A stretch of 50,304 nt of DNA from Syntrophaceae bacterium (GCA_003142535.1 PLMQ01000040.1:1-50304), one strand, 5' to 3'. Counted from the first letter of the stretch, positions 25,035 through 35,418 are shown. A program made the numbers and translations. The notes: generated from the sequence alone by a model not told the origin.

Positions 25035-26445
25035 GTGTTCCCCCTCCTTTATTTGTTTTGCCTGTATTCGGCATATTCAACTTTTTTTTGCTGAAGCAAT
25101 AATATACAAACACACCTAGCCCAATGGTGATTAGACCGCAAAGAGAAGTTATCGGACGACTGTAAATGGAAAAACAAACAATCCATAAATTACCAGCAAT
25201 GAAGATGATTGGAGTAAGGGGATAGCCGAATGTCTGATAAGCAGATAACGGCGCCTTGTTTTTTAGCCGCAGAATAATTAAACCAAGAACAGTGAGCAGA
25301 GAAAAGATCGCCAGAGTAAAACCGATGTAGATGAGAAGTTTGTCAAACGATGAGGTTAGAATCATGACTATGGCAATAGTTGCCTGTAGAAAAATAGAAA
25401 ATGCCGGTGTTTTATATTTTTTATCAACTCTGCCGAAGAGTTCAAAGAAAACACTGTCTCTGGCCATGGCATAATAAACACGGGGGCCGGTCATAATCAT
25501 GGCGCTAAGAGCGGATAAGATACCAATAGCGATAGCGCCACTGAAATATTTTCCGATATAACCGCCAAAAAGAGAAGTAGCTGATTTAGTTCCAATCTCG
25601 AGAACGCCATTCATCTGACTTGCCGGTAGAGCATAAATATAGAGCGCATTGAGAAGAAGATATAAAACTAAAACAAACAAAGTACCTGTAAACAGGGCAA
25701 TGGGGATATTCTTCGCTGGATTTTTGATTTCACTGCCTATGTAAGCGGCAGCATTCCAGCCGCTATAAGCAAAGGATACAAAGATCAGCGAAATGGTAAA
25801 TTTGCTTTGAAACAATGATTCAAAAGAGAAATCTCCGGCAAAATGGGATGATGAGCCTTGTCCCAGGAAGAAACCGGCAGTAATAAAAATAACAATAATT
25901 GATATTTTAAATATCGTTAAAAAGTTTTGAACCCTGCTGCCTATTCGCAAACTATGATAATGAACCAAAGAAAGAATAATAGTGGCACCAATTGCCAATA
26001 TTATAACAGGCGATATCGTTAAAATATTTGTATCAAAAAGAGTGAGTGTATATTTAAGATTGGCAGAAATCGGGGCAAAGCTGCTGGTATAAATGGCAAA
26101 GGCAATTGCTGCTGCTGCAATCGGTGCGGAAAAACCGACAATCAGCGAAATCCAGCCGGAAAGAAATGCGGTCAGTTTACCAAAGCCTTCTCTTAAATAA
26201 ACGTATTCCCCGCCGGCATGAGGAAAAGCTGCTCCCAACTCGCCATAACAAAGAGCGCCGCACAGAGCAAAAATACCGCCGATAATCCAGCACAAAAGCA
26301 GGGCAACAGGACTCCCCAGTTCGGCCATAATAAAGCCGGACGTGGTGAAGATACCCGTGCCGATCATATTGGCAACCACCAGAATCGCTGCAGAAAAAAG
26401 GCCTATTTCCCTTTTCAGCTCATTTCCATTCAGATGATTCTTCAT
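25021..26445 (-). CDS. APC family amino acid permease
   Basis: A polytopic transporter of about 474 residues with some 12 hydrophobic segments. The first carries the substrate motif NMIGTGIFTTSGFI. GGEYVYLREGFGKLTAFLSGW and SFAYSGWNAAAYIGSEIKNP are further APC landmarks. The substrate cannot be told. I start it at the ATG at 26445, 8 nt after AAGGA; a TTG two codons upstream is possible. It lies between a TetR regulator and the methyltransferase on the same strand, probably one operon. Confidence 0.9.
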   Translation of the reverse strand: MKNHLNGNELKREIGLFSAAILVVANMIGTGIFTTSGFIMAELGSPVALLLCWIIGGIFALCGALCYGELGAAFPHAGGEYVYLREGFGKLTAFLSGWISLIVGFSAPIAAAAIAFAIYTSSFAPISANLKYTLTLFDTNILTISPVIILAIGATIILSLVHYHSLRIGSRVQNFLTIFKISIIVIFITAGFFLGQGSSSHFAGDFSFESLFQSKFTISLIFVSFAYSGWNAAAYIGSEIKNPAKNIPIALFTGTLFVLVLYLLLNALYIYALPASQMNGVLEIGTKSATSLFGGYIGKYFSGAIAIGILSALSAMIMTGPRVYYAMARDSVFFELFGRVDKKYKTPAFSIFLQATIAIVMILTSSFDKLLIYIGFTLAIFSLLTVLGLIILRLKNKAPLSAYQTFGYPLTPIIFIAGNLWIVCFSIYSRPITSLCGLITIGLGVFVYYCFSKKKLNMPNTGKTNKGGGTHEKE

Positions 26446-26497
26446 AGCCAATATCCTTACTATGCTGGTTCTTTGGGAAATTTTATAATTTTATTAA

Positions 26498-27100
26498 TTA
26501 AGAATTAGCTTTAATATAGGCCTTTACAGCTTCCACGATGAACAACGTCTGCTGATAATCTTTTGTTAGATATTCGATGATCTTTTTTTCGTCTTTTCTA
26601 AGTTCTATGAATTCTTTACGTGGCGAATGATTAAGTAGATCAGCAAATCCGTGGAGGCTAGAGAGAGCTTTTAGCATGATGCTTTCTCTATCTTGATCGG
26701 GAATACTTTTATATAAAGGATGATCGGCAAATAATTCATAAAGGCGCTTTTCGTAAATCTCAACATAATTTTGATGCAATTTAGTAAAGCCTTCATCATA
26801 GAAGCAACGGAATAGATGTTTTTCTCTTAAAGCAAATAAAACATAGCCTATTGAATGGTCCAGCACAAAATCTCCGGTTGTGGGTCTTGTCATATAATCG
26901 AAGTATAATTCCCAAAGCCTCTCAATTAAGGCTTCTTTAAGTTTTCTCATAGACTTGATCTGTGAATAGATCGGGGCTGTAGATGTTTTAAGTTCATTGG
27001 CAATTGCGCGGGCAGTTAAGGATTCCATGCCCTTTTTGCGTAAGATCTTAAATGCTGCATCAAGAATATCTTTTATCTCATATTTATATTTCGGTGGCAT
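26498..27100 (-). CDS. TetR family transcriptional regulator
   Basis: The 200-residue protein has an N-terminal helix-turn-helix of TetR type (ILDAAFKILRKKGMESLTARAIANELKTST, quoted in parts: ILDAAFKILRKKG, then LTARAIANEL and APIYSQI). The C-terminal ligand domain has no family I can name. It is the first gene before the permease, 46 nt away, and so likely controls that operon and itself. The palindrome GTTACGTAAC in its leader is a candidate operator. Confidence 0.9.
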   Translation of the reverse strand: MPPKYKYEIKDILDAAFKILRKKGMESLTARAIANELKTSTAPIYSQIKSMRKLKEALIERLWELYFDYMTRPTTGDFVLDHSIGYVLFALREKHLFRCFYDEGFTKLHQNYVEIYEKRLYELFADHPLYKSIPDQDRESIMLKALSSLHGFADLLNHSPRKEFIELRKDEKKIIEYLTKDYQQTLFIVEAVKAYIKANS

Positions 27101-27184
27101 AATTTCTATCTAACCTCAATAGTGTTTATTTATAACTGTTATCTAAACGACATAAATATTACAAAATATCATAATAAAATATAT

Positions 27185-27227
27185 GTTACGTAACTAGTGT
27201 ATTATAACAAGCGCTATATAATGTCAA
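27185..27227 (-). promoter_or_regulatory. TetR gene promoter with palindromic operator candidate
   Basis: TTGACA and TATAAT on the minus strand are separated by 15 nt, shorter than ideal. Just downstream is the perfect palindrome GTTACGTAAC (27185-27194), well placed for autorepression. The rest of the 27101-27418 gap shows no further gene or structure I can support. Confidence 0.45.
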
Positions 27228-27418
27228 GGAAAATTTTATGATCGCAGAATTAAGGCAGGTATGGTGCACCACGCTGATGTTTTCTCGATTGCAGGCAACG
27301 AAAAAAGCAAAAAGGAGGCTCGTCAGATAAATGAATATGATTATTGGTGATGCCGGACGCCTTCTTCACTCCTTTCTTTTTACTTTTGCCGAAAATAATC
27401 CGCTTGTAAAAAAACAAT

Positions 27419-30400
27419 TTATATTTCCGATAGGTGCTCCAGAATAAGTTTTCCTTCCAGAAGTTCATTGGCTTCCTGCAACTTCTCCTGCGACGAATAT
27501 ACGGCAACTGCCGCTCCCTTTCCGGCTGCTGAAAAATAACCGGCTAAAACATTTCTCAGCTTCTGCGGTGTTGCCGATAAAATATCTTCCCGGAATTTCT
27601 GACGCATAGTGTCCGTAAGCCCGGCAAAGTCGCGAATGAGAGATATATAGCCGCGGCCAGCCGGGTCCAGAGGCTTATCGAGCATGCCGATTGTGCTGAT
27701 AATAGCTTTCTTCATTTCGTCTTGAGAAATTTCATTTTGCGTGAAAAATTCTTCAGCGTCCTGAAATATTTTCAGTGTTTCTGCCAGATGCGGATCGCGA
27801 TAGGACAGAAAGGAAAAAAGCCCAAGCGAAGGGTCATAGGAAGACATTCCGCCATAGGCTCCGCCCTGAACGCGAATGAGCTTATAAAGATAATTGTTGG
27901 ATAATTCCTTGGCAGTTAACATCAACATTGCCGCCGCCGGATCAATATAGGCAGGAGCCCTTAATACACGGGCAACATAAGACACCTGAGTCGGCACAAC
28001 GATTCCGACATTAACGGGAGAAAGCTGCGGCGCAGCCGGTTTTTGCCTCCTTTCATTTGCCGGGAGTCTATTTATCAGCCGTTCGATATTTTCTTCGATA
28101 AGCTTCAGCCCCTCGGCTTCGGCAGTTAAATTAACTATCAGATTGTCTTTGCTGAATATCAGTGATTTTAATTGTACCAGCTTTTCGCTTAAATCATTCC
28201 GGGATAATTGAAAATTATCCGCAGTCTGCTGCACAAAGCGCAGTTGTGTTCGTCCGTTCCATTGTTCATCACGGTAAGCCGGAAGGCTAAGCGCTGCGCC
28301 CGCTGCTCTTCGGGCAAAGATATGTCCCGAAGGGACTATTGCCGATTGCAAATTATTTTTTCTTTCGGCAATAAGATCGTTCATCCTGGAGCTATTATCC
28401 AGATCACTCGCGCAAATAATATCGCCGGTAATATCTAATGACTCCGGCAGATTGCGATACAGTGTTTTGAAAGAAAATATCATCTTCTGCCAGCAGCTAC
28501 CGGCATCCGATGAGAATCCGGCGCCTAAATCATAACCGAATCCGCCCATTTTTAACGCGATACGTTTGGCCATTTCATCGTAAGAAAGCCCAGCAGCACC
28601 CATCCCCGATGTAATTTTACCCATCAGTGGCAATAAAGGCTGCAGTTCCTCAGGTACATGGGAAACATCAAAAACCAGGTCAACATAAGCAATGCCGTTA
28701 GTAAAAATATCGTGTTTTATTGTCCTCGCTCCACTGTTTACGGTGATCTGTGCAGGTATAATTTCTACATCACGTGCGATATCATCAATCTTTAACTGAG
28801 GAATTGTTGCCGCAGCTTCCTCGGAATCCGGTTCTGATTGGAATTTTTTCAGGGCATTTGCCGTCGTATTGATTTTTTTCAGATCGGTAGCGGATAGCGA
28901 AGATTTAAGCCTCGCCATTTTTTCCTGATATACCTTTTCCTTTTTCTCGCCGAAAGAGGGGTCAGGTTCCATAATAGCCAGAAGGCGATGTTTATTATCC
29001 AACAACCACTTTTTCGTCATCTTCTGAAATAACTCGGGATCATTTGCCCACCACGTTCTGATTTTTTCAATGGCTAATGGAAAATCAAGACCGACAAGGG
29101 GATCGCCGTCATAGAGCCAGGTCTGGAAAACATTGCCCATCAGGAAAATCCCGTAAGGATAAGAGCCGCGCACAATTTCTTTGCCATGAAACTCAATTTG
29201 ATGAAGGATGCCCTCAATGAGGTCTTTATCATAACCGACAGATACAATATTCTGCAAAGTATCAAAAATCAGCTTTTCAATTTTCGTTGCGGCGGCGCTA
29301 TCTGTATTTCTTAAGCCGACACTGAACATAAGCTGTTTCAAATCAGCTTCGATGCCGCTTACCGGAGTGAGGTCTTCGCCCAGCCCGGAATCAATCAATG
29401 CTTGGCGCAGAGGGCTGGCGGAGCTGCCCACTAGCAGGCCGGAAATTATTTCCAGAATGAGAGAATTTTCATAATCAGTATTTTCGCACAACATCCAGGC
29501 AATATTGACGGCCGTTTTGCGGCTAAGAGGTTCATTTTTATCTATCGGATATGTGCTGTGGATAGTGCGCTGTTTGTTCAATCGTTTTTGGCTCTTGATT
29601 GATGAATTAACTTTAACCCGCTTAAATCCGGCCAACATTTCTTCCAGGAAAGCAAGATGCTCAACAGTCGGGATGTCGCCGTAAATAAAAAAACGGGCGT
29701 TTGTCGGCGAGTAGTAAGTGCGATGAAAATTACAGAATTGCTCGTAAGTCAGAGAGGGAATAACATCAGGGTCCCCGCCCGAATCCAGGGCATAGATACT
29801 GCCCGGATAGAGATTTTCCTGCAATGCTTTATACATCAGAGAATCAGGCGATGAATAGGCCCCTTTCATTTCATTGTAAACTATACCGGAGATAGTCAGA
29901 TCGCTGGATAAGTTATCAGGTGAAGAAAATTCGAGATGATGGCCTTCCTGAAGAAAAGTTTCTTTCAGCAGGCGCGGATGCAATACCAAATCAGTATAAA
30001 CTCGGGCAAGATTAAAGAAATCAGCCTTGATTTGACTGGCAACAGGATAGATTGTTTTGTCGGGATAAGTGAAGGCGTTGATAAATGTCTGCAAAGTCGA
30101 GCGCATTAATTCCTTGAAAACATCTTTCAGTGGATATTTATCGGAACCGGCAAGGACGGCGTGCTCCAGAATATGAGGAAGCCCGGTGGAATCATTGGGC
30201 GGAGTGCGAAAACCAATCGCATATAAATTTTCCCGCTCGAAGCTGTGCAAGTGCAGAACTTTGGCGCCGGTTTTTTTGTGTTTGATTTCATAAGCCGTAA
30301 CCCTTATGCACGGCAATTTTTCCACCCGCAGTACTTCAAATCCGTTTAATATTTGACCGGCCTGCAAAGCCGGATGGGGACAATTAATTTTTGCGGTCAT
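27419..30400 (-). CDS. M16 family metallopeptidase (presequence protease-like)
   Basis: A 993-residue peptidase. The inverted zinc motif HILEH is at 76-80, followed by GSDKYPLKDVFKELMRSTLQ and FINAFTYPDKTIYPVAS, typical of the PreP/Cym1/insulinase-like branch with two fused halves. The family degrades peptides. I start it at the ATG at 30400 after AAGGAGAA; a longer reading frame would overlap the upstream OmpA gene and is not needed. No signal peptide is evident, so it is probably cytoplasmic. It is the last gene of the metH-tonB-pyrE-OmpA run. Confidence 0.93.
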   Translation of the reverse strand: MTAKINCPHPALQAGQILNGFEVLRVEKLPCIRVTAYEIKHKKTGAKVLHLHSFERENLYAIGFRTPPNDSTGLPHILEHAVLAGSDKYPLKDVFKELMRSTLQTFINAFTYPDKTIYPVASQIKADFFNLARVYTDLVLHPRLLKETFLQEGHHLEFSSPDNLSSDLTISGIVYNEMKGAYSSPDSLMYKALQENLYPGSIYALDSGGDPDVIPSLTYEQFCNFHRTYYSPTNARFFIYGDIPTVEHLAFLEEMLAGFKRVKVNSSIKSQKRLNKQRTIHSTYPIDKNEPLSRKTAVNIAWMLCENTDYENSLILEIISGLLVGSSASPLRQALIDSGLGEDLTPVSGIEADLKQLMFSVGLRNTDSAAATKIEKLIFDTLQNIVSVGYDKDLIEGILHQIEFHGKEIVRGSYPYGIFLMGNVFQTWLYDGDPLVGLDFPLAIEKIRTWWANDPELFQKMTKKWLLDNKHRLLAIMEPDPSFGEKKEKVYQEKMARLKSSLSATDLKKINTTANALKKFQSEPDSEEAAATIPQLKIDDIARDVEIIPAQITVNSGARTIKHDIFTNGIAYVDLVFDVSHVPEELQPLLPLMGKITSGMGAAGLSYDEMAKRIALKMGGFGYDLGAGFSSDAGSCWQKMIFSFKTLYRNLPESLDITGDIICASDLDNSSRMNDLIAERKNNLQSAIVPSGHIFARRAAGAALSLPAYRDEQWNGRTQLRFVQQTADNFQLSRNDLSEKLVQLKSLIFSKDNLIVNLTAEAEGLKLIEENIERLINRLPANERRQKPAAPQLSPVNVGIVVPTQVSYVARVLRAPAYIDPAAAMLMLTAKELSNNYLYKLIRVQGGAYGGMSSYDPSLGLFSFLSYRDPHLAETLKIFQDAEEFFTQNEISQDEMKKAIISTIGMLDKPLDPAGRGYISLIRDFAGLTDTMRQKFREDILSATPQKLRNVLAGYFSAAGKGAAVAVYSSQEKLQEANELLEGKLILEHLSEI

Positions 30401-30453
30401 CGTTTGTTCTCCTTGCTCTATTTCGTTTGTCTTCTTAGCTGCCCAACCAATAT

Positions 30454-31629
30454 TTATTCTTCCGGACAATTGCTGATTGTCACCCGGCGGTTTTGCTGAC
30501 GGCCTTCCGGAGTATCATTACCTGCTATCGGCTGCACTGAGCCAGCTCCCTGGACATTCAGGCGCAGCGGATCAATACCGAACTTATCTTCCAGGTATGC
30601 CTTAACGTTTGCGGCACGACGATTGGATATAAAGAGGTTGTACAATTCCAGTCCTACGTTATCGGAATGGCCTGCTATATTGAGTTTTGCGTCAGGATTC
30701 CGAATTAAATAGTCGACAATAATCTGCAATGTCTCATTATAATTATTTCCAATGGATATTGAGTCCGGACTGAATTCGATATTGACATTAACACAATCAG
30801 GAATGGTTAGTTTTTTTACTACTGGCAGTTTGACGATTACTTGAGGCCTCGGTCTCACAGCGGAAATTACGGCTACTTTTACCTGTGCGATATCTTTTCC
30901 CGCTTCGGCCAGCGCTATATCCGAAGGTTCGCTGCTGAAATATATATCTCCGATTATACTTTCCGCCTGGCTTTTTGTCCGTTGAGAATTTATATATATT
31001 TGTAAGCCTGTGGTTGGCCCCTGCGGTTCACCGCCTTTAAGATCCGCAAAAAGTCTTTTGTAGTCCTGATAAACATTGCGCCTTTCCGTATACCATTTGC
31101 CTACTTTATCCGTTTTGTTTCTCAAAACAATATATCTCAATTTATCGCCGCCTATCTGTGGACTCCTGCCACTCCATCCTTTGGGAGCTTCATTATCCCA
31201 GATGTAACCGATAACCGGCGTATTTAATCCCATTAATCCCGATTCTTTAAAAGCCACATAAACTTGCAGCGCCTGATCGTCGGTTGCCGATCGACGGACA
31301 TCTCCGCCCCGCGGCAATTTTGCAACTTTCCAACGCCAGCACAATATAGGAAATTTTTTAATATCGACACGTGATTCCTTACGCACACCGAAAGAAGAAT
31401 TACCCATCGAAGTCAAATGCAGATAAAAAATGTTGCCATCCTTTTCCAATTTCATTGCCGGCTGTCCGGTTTTTTTCTCCAGAGACCAACCCTCGGGAAC
31501 ACCTTTATTCATGGCTGGTGATATGAATTTGGTAACAGGAATAATGCCGGAATCAGCATTGCCATTGCCTGTCAAGACTATAGACATAGCTATAAAAAGC
31601 AAGATAAAAACAGCGCGGAAACTTTTCAT
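30454..31629 (-). CDS. DUF3047 - OmpA C-terminal domain fusion, exported
   Basis: The 391-residue protein has a signal peptide (hydrophobic residues 5-22, then NGNADSG). Residues of about 45-235 match DUF3047: CWRWKVAKLPRGGDVRR and the conserved ATDDQALQVYVAF. Residues of about 280-391 form an OmpA-type peptidoglycan-binding domain: NIEFSPDSISIG, LNIAGHSDNVG, FISNRRAANVKAYL and NRRVTI. It would be periplasmic and bind the cell wall. The function of DUF3047 is unknown. It starts inside the last codon of pyrE (4-nt overlap). Confidence 0.88.
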   Translation of the reverse strand: MKSFRAVFILLFIAMSIVLTGNGNADSGIIPVTKFISPAMNKGVPEGWSLEKKTGQPAMKLEKDGNIFYLHLTSMGNSSFGVRKESRVDIKKFPILCWRWKVAKLPRGGDVRRSATDDQALQVYVAFKESGLMGLNTPVIGYIWDNEAPKGWSGRSPQIGGDKLRYIVLRNKTDKVGKWYTERRNVYQDYKRLFADLKGGEPQGPTTGLQIYINSQRTKSQAESIIGDIYFSSEPSDIALAEAGKDIAQVKVAVISAVRPRPQVIVKLPVVKKLTIPDCVNVNIEFSPDSISIGNNYNETLQIIVDYLIRNPDAKLNIAGHSDNVGLELYNLFISNRRAANVKAYLEDKFGIDPLRLNVQGAGSVQPIAGNDTPEGRQQNRRVTISNCPEE

Positions 31630-32219
31630 TTACCACCTTTGTCACTGATTTTTTTTGCCCGGATAGCCATTATCTGTGTTCTGTTTAAGATTGATTCGAT
31701 ACACCCGACATGCTTCTGAATATTTTCCCGGCCGCCTTCTTCGCGATCAATAAGGGTTATGACACGATCAACGATCAGGCCGGCTTTCAGCGCCTGTTCG
31801 ATGGCCATAATTGTCGAGGCGCCGGTAGTAATGACATCATCAATAATCAGCACTTTTTCTCCGGCTTGAACATTCCCCTCAATTGCGCTTTTTGTTCCGT
31901 GATTTTTCACGTCTTTACGGACGATAAATGACTTAATGGGTCTGCCTTTTTGATAAGATATTACGGAAAGGGCATTGGCAATGGGGTCAGCCCCCAGGGT
32001 TAGTCCGCCCGCAGCTGTAATTTCGCTTTCTTTAACCATATCGAAAATAATTGATCCGATCAGATTCATCCCTTCGGGATCAAGTGTCGTCGGTTTACAG
32101 TTAAAGTAGAAGTTGCTTTGTCGGCCTGACGCCAGTGTAAAAGGTGGATTATCGCTGTATCGGAAAGACCTCTCCAAAATTATTCCGCCCAGTCTTTCCC
32201 TCATTTCGTCTATACTCAT
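31626..32219 (-). CDS. pyrE: Orotate phosphoribosyltransferase
   Basis: A 197-residue enzyme adding phosphoribose from PRPP to orotate. The PRPP signature VLIIDDVITTGAST is clear, and FILASGR-type sequence FTLASGRQSNFYFNC is near the N-terminus. SFIVRKDVKNHGTKSAIEG is the flexible loop region. GGAGGGAG precedes the ATG. It follows tonB on the same strand. Confidence 0.94.
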   Translation of the reverse strand: MSIDEMRERLGGIILERSFRYSDNPPFTLASGRQSNFYFNCKPTTLDPEGMNLIGSIIFDMVKESEITAAGGLTLGADPIANALSVISYQKGRPIKSFIVRKDVKNHGTKSAIEGNVQAGEKVLIIDDVITTGASTIMAIEQALKAGLIVDRVITLIDREEGGRENIQKHVGCIESILNRTQIMAIRAKKISDKGGK

Positions 32220-32243
32220 TCCAACTCCCTCCGTCCAACCAGC

Positions 32244-32969
32244 TTATGATTGGGAATTATCATCGTTTAAGAAAAATTTGATCACATGGTCCCGCCAGGT
32301 AGCAAATGGCTTGCCCATTTTTTTTGCCGGTTCAAACTTCCAGTTTTTTACTGCTTCGATTGCTGCCTGGTCTAATATGGCATAACCCGAGGATTTCTTT
32401 ATTTTAAGATTTCCCACATTACCATCGGGCAATATTTCCGTCGATATCAATACCGCACCTTCATAACCACGAATCCGGGCTATCCGGGGATAAACCGGCG
32501 GTGTCTTTTCTCTGTAAAGCGGATCGGCAGTCCCCGCACCAAACGACACTCCCTGTTTCTCCTGTGCCACTGTTCCTGTATAAATGCCGGCATTTTCCCC
32601 TGCGGCCGTTATTCCCGGAGCATCATATCCGGCTGAACGAACATAACCGCTGTTGTCCGGTATTGCGCTTGTTAGAGCTTTTTTCTGACTGGACTTACTT
32701 CGTTCAGGCTGTGCGGTAAGCGCGATAATTTCTTTTGCATAATGAACTTTATTTTCAGGATATCTTTTGCCGCTGGTAAAACCGTCGCCCTTGCTTTTTG
32801 CATCCAGAGATACCCACAGAGGATTCAAGTTATCCGAGCCACTCGAAAATCTAAGGTTTGCGGATAAACCAATAGCGATAACAGTTCCCACGGCCATATG
32901 AATAGCCAGTGAAAAGCAAATTGCCCGGAGCATGTTTTGTCTTGTCTTTTCTGCTTTTATTGACGTCAT
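32244..32969 (-). CDS. TonB family protein (energy transducer)
   Basis: The 241-residue protein has one N-terminal membrane anchor (about residues 14-36), a variable periplasmic linker and a C-terminal TonB domain. In that domain PPVYPRIARIRGYEGAVLIS, LPDGNVGNLKIKKSSGY and AAIEAVKNWKFEPAKKMGKP are typical. It transfers proton-motive energy to outer-membrane receptors; no ExbB, ExbD or receptor is nearby. The linker lacks the long Pro-Lys run of classical TonB. It starts 13 nt after metH. Confidence 0.9.
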   Translation of the reverse strand: MTSIKAEKTRQNMLRAICFSLAIHMAVGTVIAIGLSANLRFSSGSDNLNPLWVSLDAKSKGDGFTSGKRYPENKVHYAKEIIALTAQPERSKSSQKKALTSAIPDNSGYVRSAGYDAPGITAAGENAGIYTGTVAQEKQGVSFGAGTADPLYREKTPPVYPRIARIRGYEGAVLISTEILPDGNVGNLKIKKSSGYAILDQAAIEAVKNWKFEPAKKMGKPFATWRDHVIKFFLNDDNSQS

Positions 32970-32982
32970 TGGGTAAGCATTA

Positions 32983-35418
32983 TTATCGTTTAATTAATCT
33001 TTCCACTATTTTTACCGCTACGACGCCGTCTTTGGCAAAGAATGCGCCGACAGATTGTGCGTAAGCTTCGGTAACGACAGCACCACCCAGAATAAAATTT
33101 GTGTTTATACCTGCTGCTCTGACCGCGTCAATCACTTCTTTCATATTAATCATTGTTGTTGTCATTAATGCCGAAAGGCCGATAACGTCCGGCTTTTCCT
33201 TTTTTGCTGCATCGAGAATGTTTTTTGTTGCAACATCCTTACCCAGATCAATAACACTGTAACCGTAATTGCGTAAAAGCAAAGCCACAATATTTTTTCC
33301 AATATCGTGAATGTCTCCCTTTACTGTAGCGATTAATATTTTACCCTTGTCGGCAGTTGCTGCTTTTTTCAATTGCGGCTCAAGATAATTAAGAGCCTTT
33401 TTCATTGCCTCCGCCGAGCCCATCAGCTGCGGCAGAAAATAAATTTTCTTTTCATATAGATCTCCGACGCGGACTATTGCCGGAATCATAACCTCATCCA
33501 CAAGACCGGAGGCAGTAATTCCGGCAGCCAGCGCCGATTCGATTAATGGGATAATGCTTTCACGATCACCTTCAATGATTGCGCCAGCAACTTTTTCCTG
33601 TGGGATCAGAGTTTCCATCCCGGTATGCCCAGATGCTGTTGATTTCAATAGAGGAAGTGTAAGGTTCGCTCTAGCAATGGACGCCGAAAAATGTTCGATA
33701 TAATTGAGCGAACCTTTTTCTCTGGCCATCAGGGCATCTGCTGCTTTTTTGATATTCATCAGCTCAACGCTGGCCGGATTGGCAATTGCCATAGTCAACC
33801 CTGATAATTGCGCCATGGCCAGAAAAGCCGCATTGAGCCAGGGGCGTCCCGGCATGCCAAAAGATACGTTGGAAAGTCCCAGAATTGTCCTGCAGTGAAA
33901 AACTTCCGTGCACCAGCGCAGAGTTTTCAGTGTCTCCTGTGCCGCCTGGTCATCCGCTGCCACTGCCATAACCAGACAATCCACAATAAAATCATCTTTG
34001 GTGAAACCGAATGTTTTAGCCTTGCTGAAAATCTTCTTTATCAGAGCCTGGTGTTTACTCGAAATGCGCGGGATATCGCCGTCGGTCAGCGGCAGCAAAA
34101 TGAACATGGCGCCGTATTTGGCAGCCAGCGGCAGGAGTTTGTCTAATTTTTTCTTTTCCCCGGAGATGGAATTAATCAGCATACGGCCGGGATATATGCG
34201 CAGTGCGGCCTCGATCGTTTCGACTTTGGAAGAATCGACAATCAGGGGAAGTTTTGATGCAGTTGCCAGTAAACTTATTGCCGCTTTAATTGTTTTAGTT
34301 TCGTCAATGCCGGGCTGTCCGACATTAACATCCAGCAGATGGGCTCCCTGTTTTTCCTGATCAACAGCCATCTGGCGGATAATTGATGTTTTCCCCTCAA
34401 TTAGCTCTTGCTGCAGGGCTTTTTTACCGGTCGGATTTATTCTCTCACCCGCAATAAAAAGAGGTTTGTTATCAGCAAAAAGAAGATGGCCGCGCGCGGA
34501 ACTTAAAGTACCTATAGATTTTCTAATGGGCGGTTTTGGTTTCGCTTGGGAAACGGCTTTAGCCAGTTTTTGGATATGGGCAGGAGTTGTTCCGCAGCAA
34601 CCGCCGATCATGTTGGCGCCTGCCGCCGCCAGTTTTTTACCATAAACACCAAACTCTGCTGCTCCCAAATCAAAAATTGTTTTTCCGTTTTCCAGACGCG
34701 GGACACCGGCGTTGGGCTTGGCGATGAGCGGCACTGTGGCGTAAGGTTTCATTAAGGCGATAAATTCCAGCATTTTTTCGGGGCCGGTGGAGCAATTGCA
34801 GCCGACGGCATCGGCTCCCAGGCTTTGCAGAGTAATCAGCGCGCTTACCGGATCGGTGCCGTTTAATGTATGACCGTCTTTTTCATACGTCATGCAGGCA
34901 ATGGTGAAAATATCTTTGGTTTCTTTGACGGCCAGTAATACGGCACGTGCTTCCTGAATATCGATCATTGTTTCAATAACGATCAGATCACAGCCGCCGT
35001 CAATAAGACCGCGCACCTGCTCTTTGAAGGCATCTACTGCTTCTTCAAAGGCCAAGGGGCCAAACGGCTCAACAAACATGCCTGTGGGGCCGATATCACC
35101 GGCAACCAGCGCTTTCCCGCCAACAGCTTTTTTAGCCAATTGAGCGAGATCACGATTAATTTGATAAGTTCTTTTATCAATGCCGTATTGCGCCAACTTA
35201 AAGCGGTTAGCTCCAAATGTGCAGGAATAAATTATTTGCGCCTGGGCTCGCTGGTAGGAGGCATGAATCTCTTTAATAATTTTTGGATTTTCCAGACACC
35301 AAAGTTCCGGGCATACTCCCGCGGGCAACCCCTTTTTCTGCAATTCGGTACCGGTGGCACCATCCAGAATAATGATTTCTTTCTTCAATAGACTTTGTAT
35401 TCTACCGCTTTTACTCAC
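32983..35418 (-). CDS. metH: Cobalamin-dependent methionine synthase core (no activation domain)
   Basis: An 811-residue protein with three of the four MetH modules. The homocysteine domain (1-290) has zinc ligands C209, C274 and C275 (GCNCS; GGCCGTTPAH). The methyltetrahydrofolate domain (about 310-570) has FIAGERINPTG and DVNVGQPG. The helical cap and cobalamin domain (about 595-811) has DIHDIGKN with the cobalt-ligating H704. The reactivation domain is missing; a separate gene at 41.4-42.0 kb encodes it. Short MetH forms like this also occur in Thermotoga and many anaerobes. Start is GTG after ACGGGAG. No B12 or SAM riboswitch is recognised upstream. Confidence 0.93.
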   Translation of the reverse strand: MSKSGRIQSLLKKEIIILDGATGTELQKKGLPAGVCPELWCLENPKIIKEIHASYQRAQAQIIYSCTFGANRFKLAQYGIDKRTYQINRDLAQLAKKAVGGKALVAGDIGPTGMFVEPFGPLAFEEAVDAFKEQVRGLIDGGCDLIVIETMIDIQEARAVLLAVKETKDIFTIACMTYEKDGHTLNGTDPVSALITLQSLGADAVGCNCSTGPEKMLEFIALMKPYATVPLIAKPNAGVPRLENGKTIFDLGAAEFGVYGKKLAAAGANMIGGCCGTTPAHIQKLAKAVSQAKPKPPIRKSIGTLSSARGHLLFADNKPLFIAGERINPTGKKALQQELIEGKTSIIRQMAVDQEKQGAHLLDVNVGQPGIDETKTIKAAISLLATASKLPLIVDSSKVETIEAALRIYPGRMLINSISGEKKKLDKLLPLAAKYGAMFILLPLTDGDIPRISSKHQALIKKIFSKAKTFGFTKDDFIVDCLVMAVAADDQAAQETLKTLRWCTEVFHCRTILGLSNVSFGMPGRPWLNAAFLAMAQLSGLTMAIANPASVELMNIKKAADALMAREKGSLNYIEHFSASIARANLTLPLLKSTASGHTGMETLIPQEKVAGAIIEGDRESIIPLIESALAAGITASGLVDEVMIPAIVRVGDLYEKKIYFLPQLMGSAEAMKKALNYLEPQLKKAATADKGKILIATVKGDIHDIGKNIVALLLRNYGYSVIDLGKDVATKNILDAAKKEKPDVIGLSALMTTTMINMKEVIDAVRAAGINTNFILGGAVVTEAYAQSVGAFFAKDGVVAVKIVERLIKR

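Noticed and set aside
27331-27447. 38-codon plus-strand frame with an upstream GGAGG
   Set aside because: It runs antisense into the end of the M16 peptidase gene, the spacing from the ribosome-binding site is long and no family is recognised.
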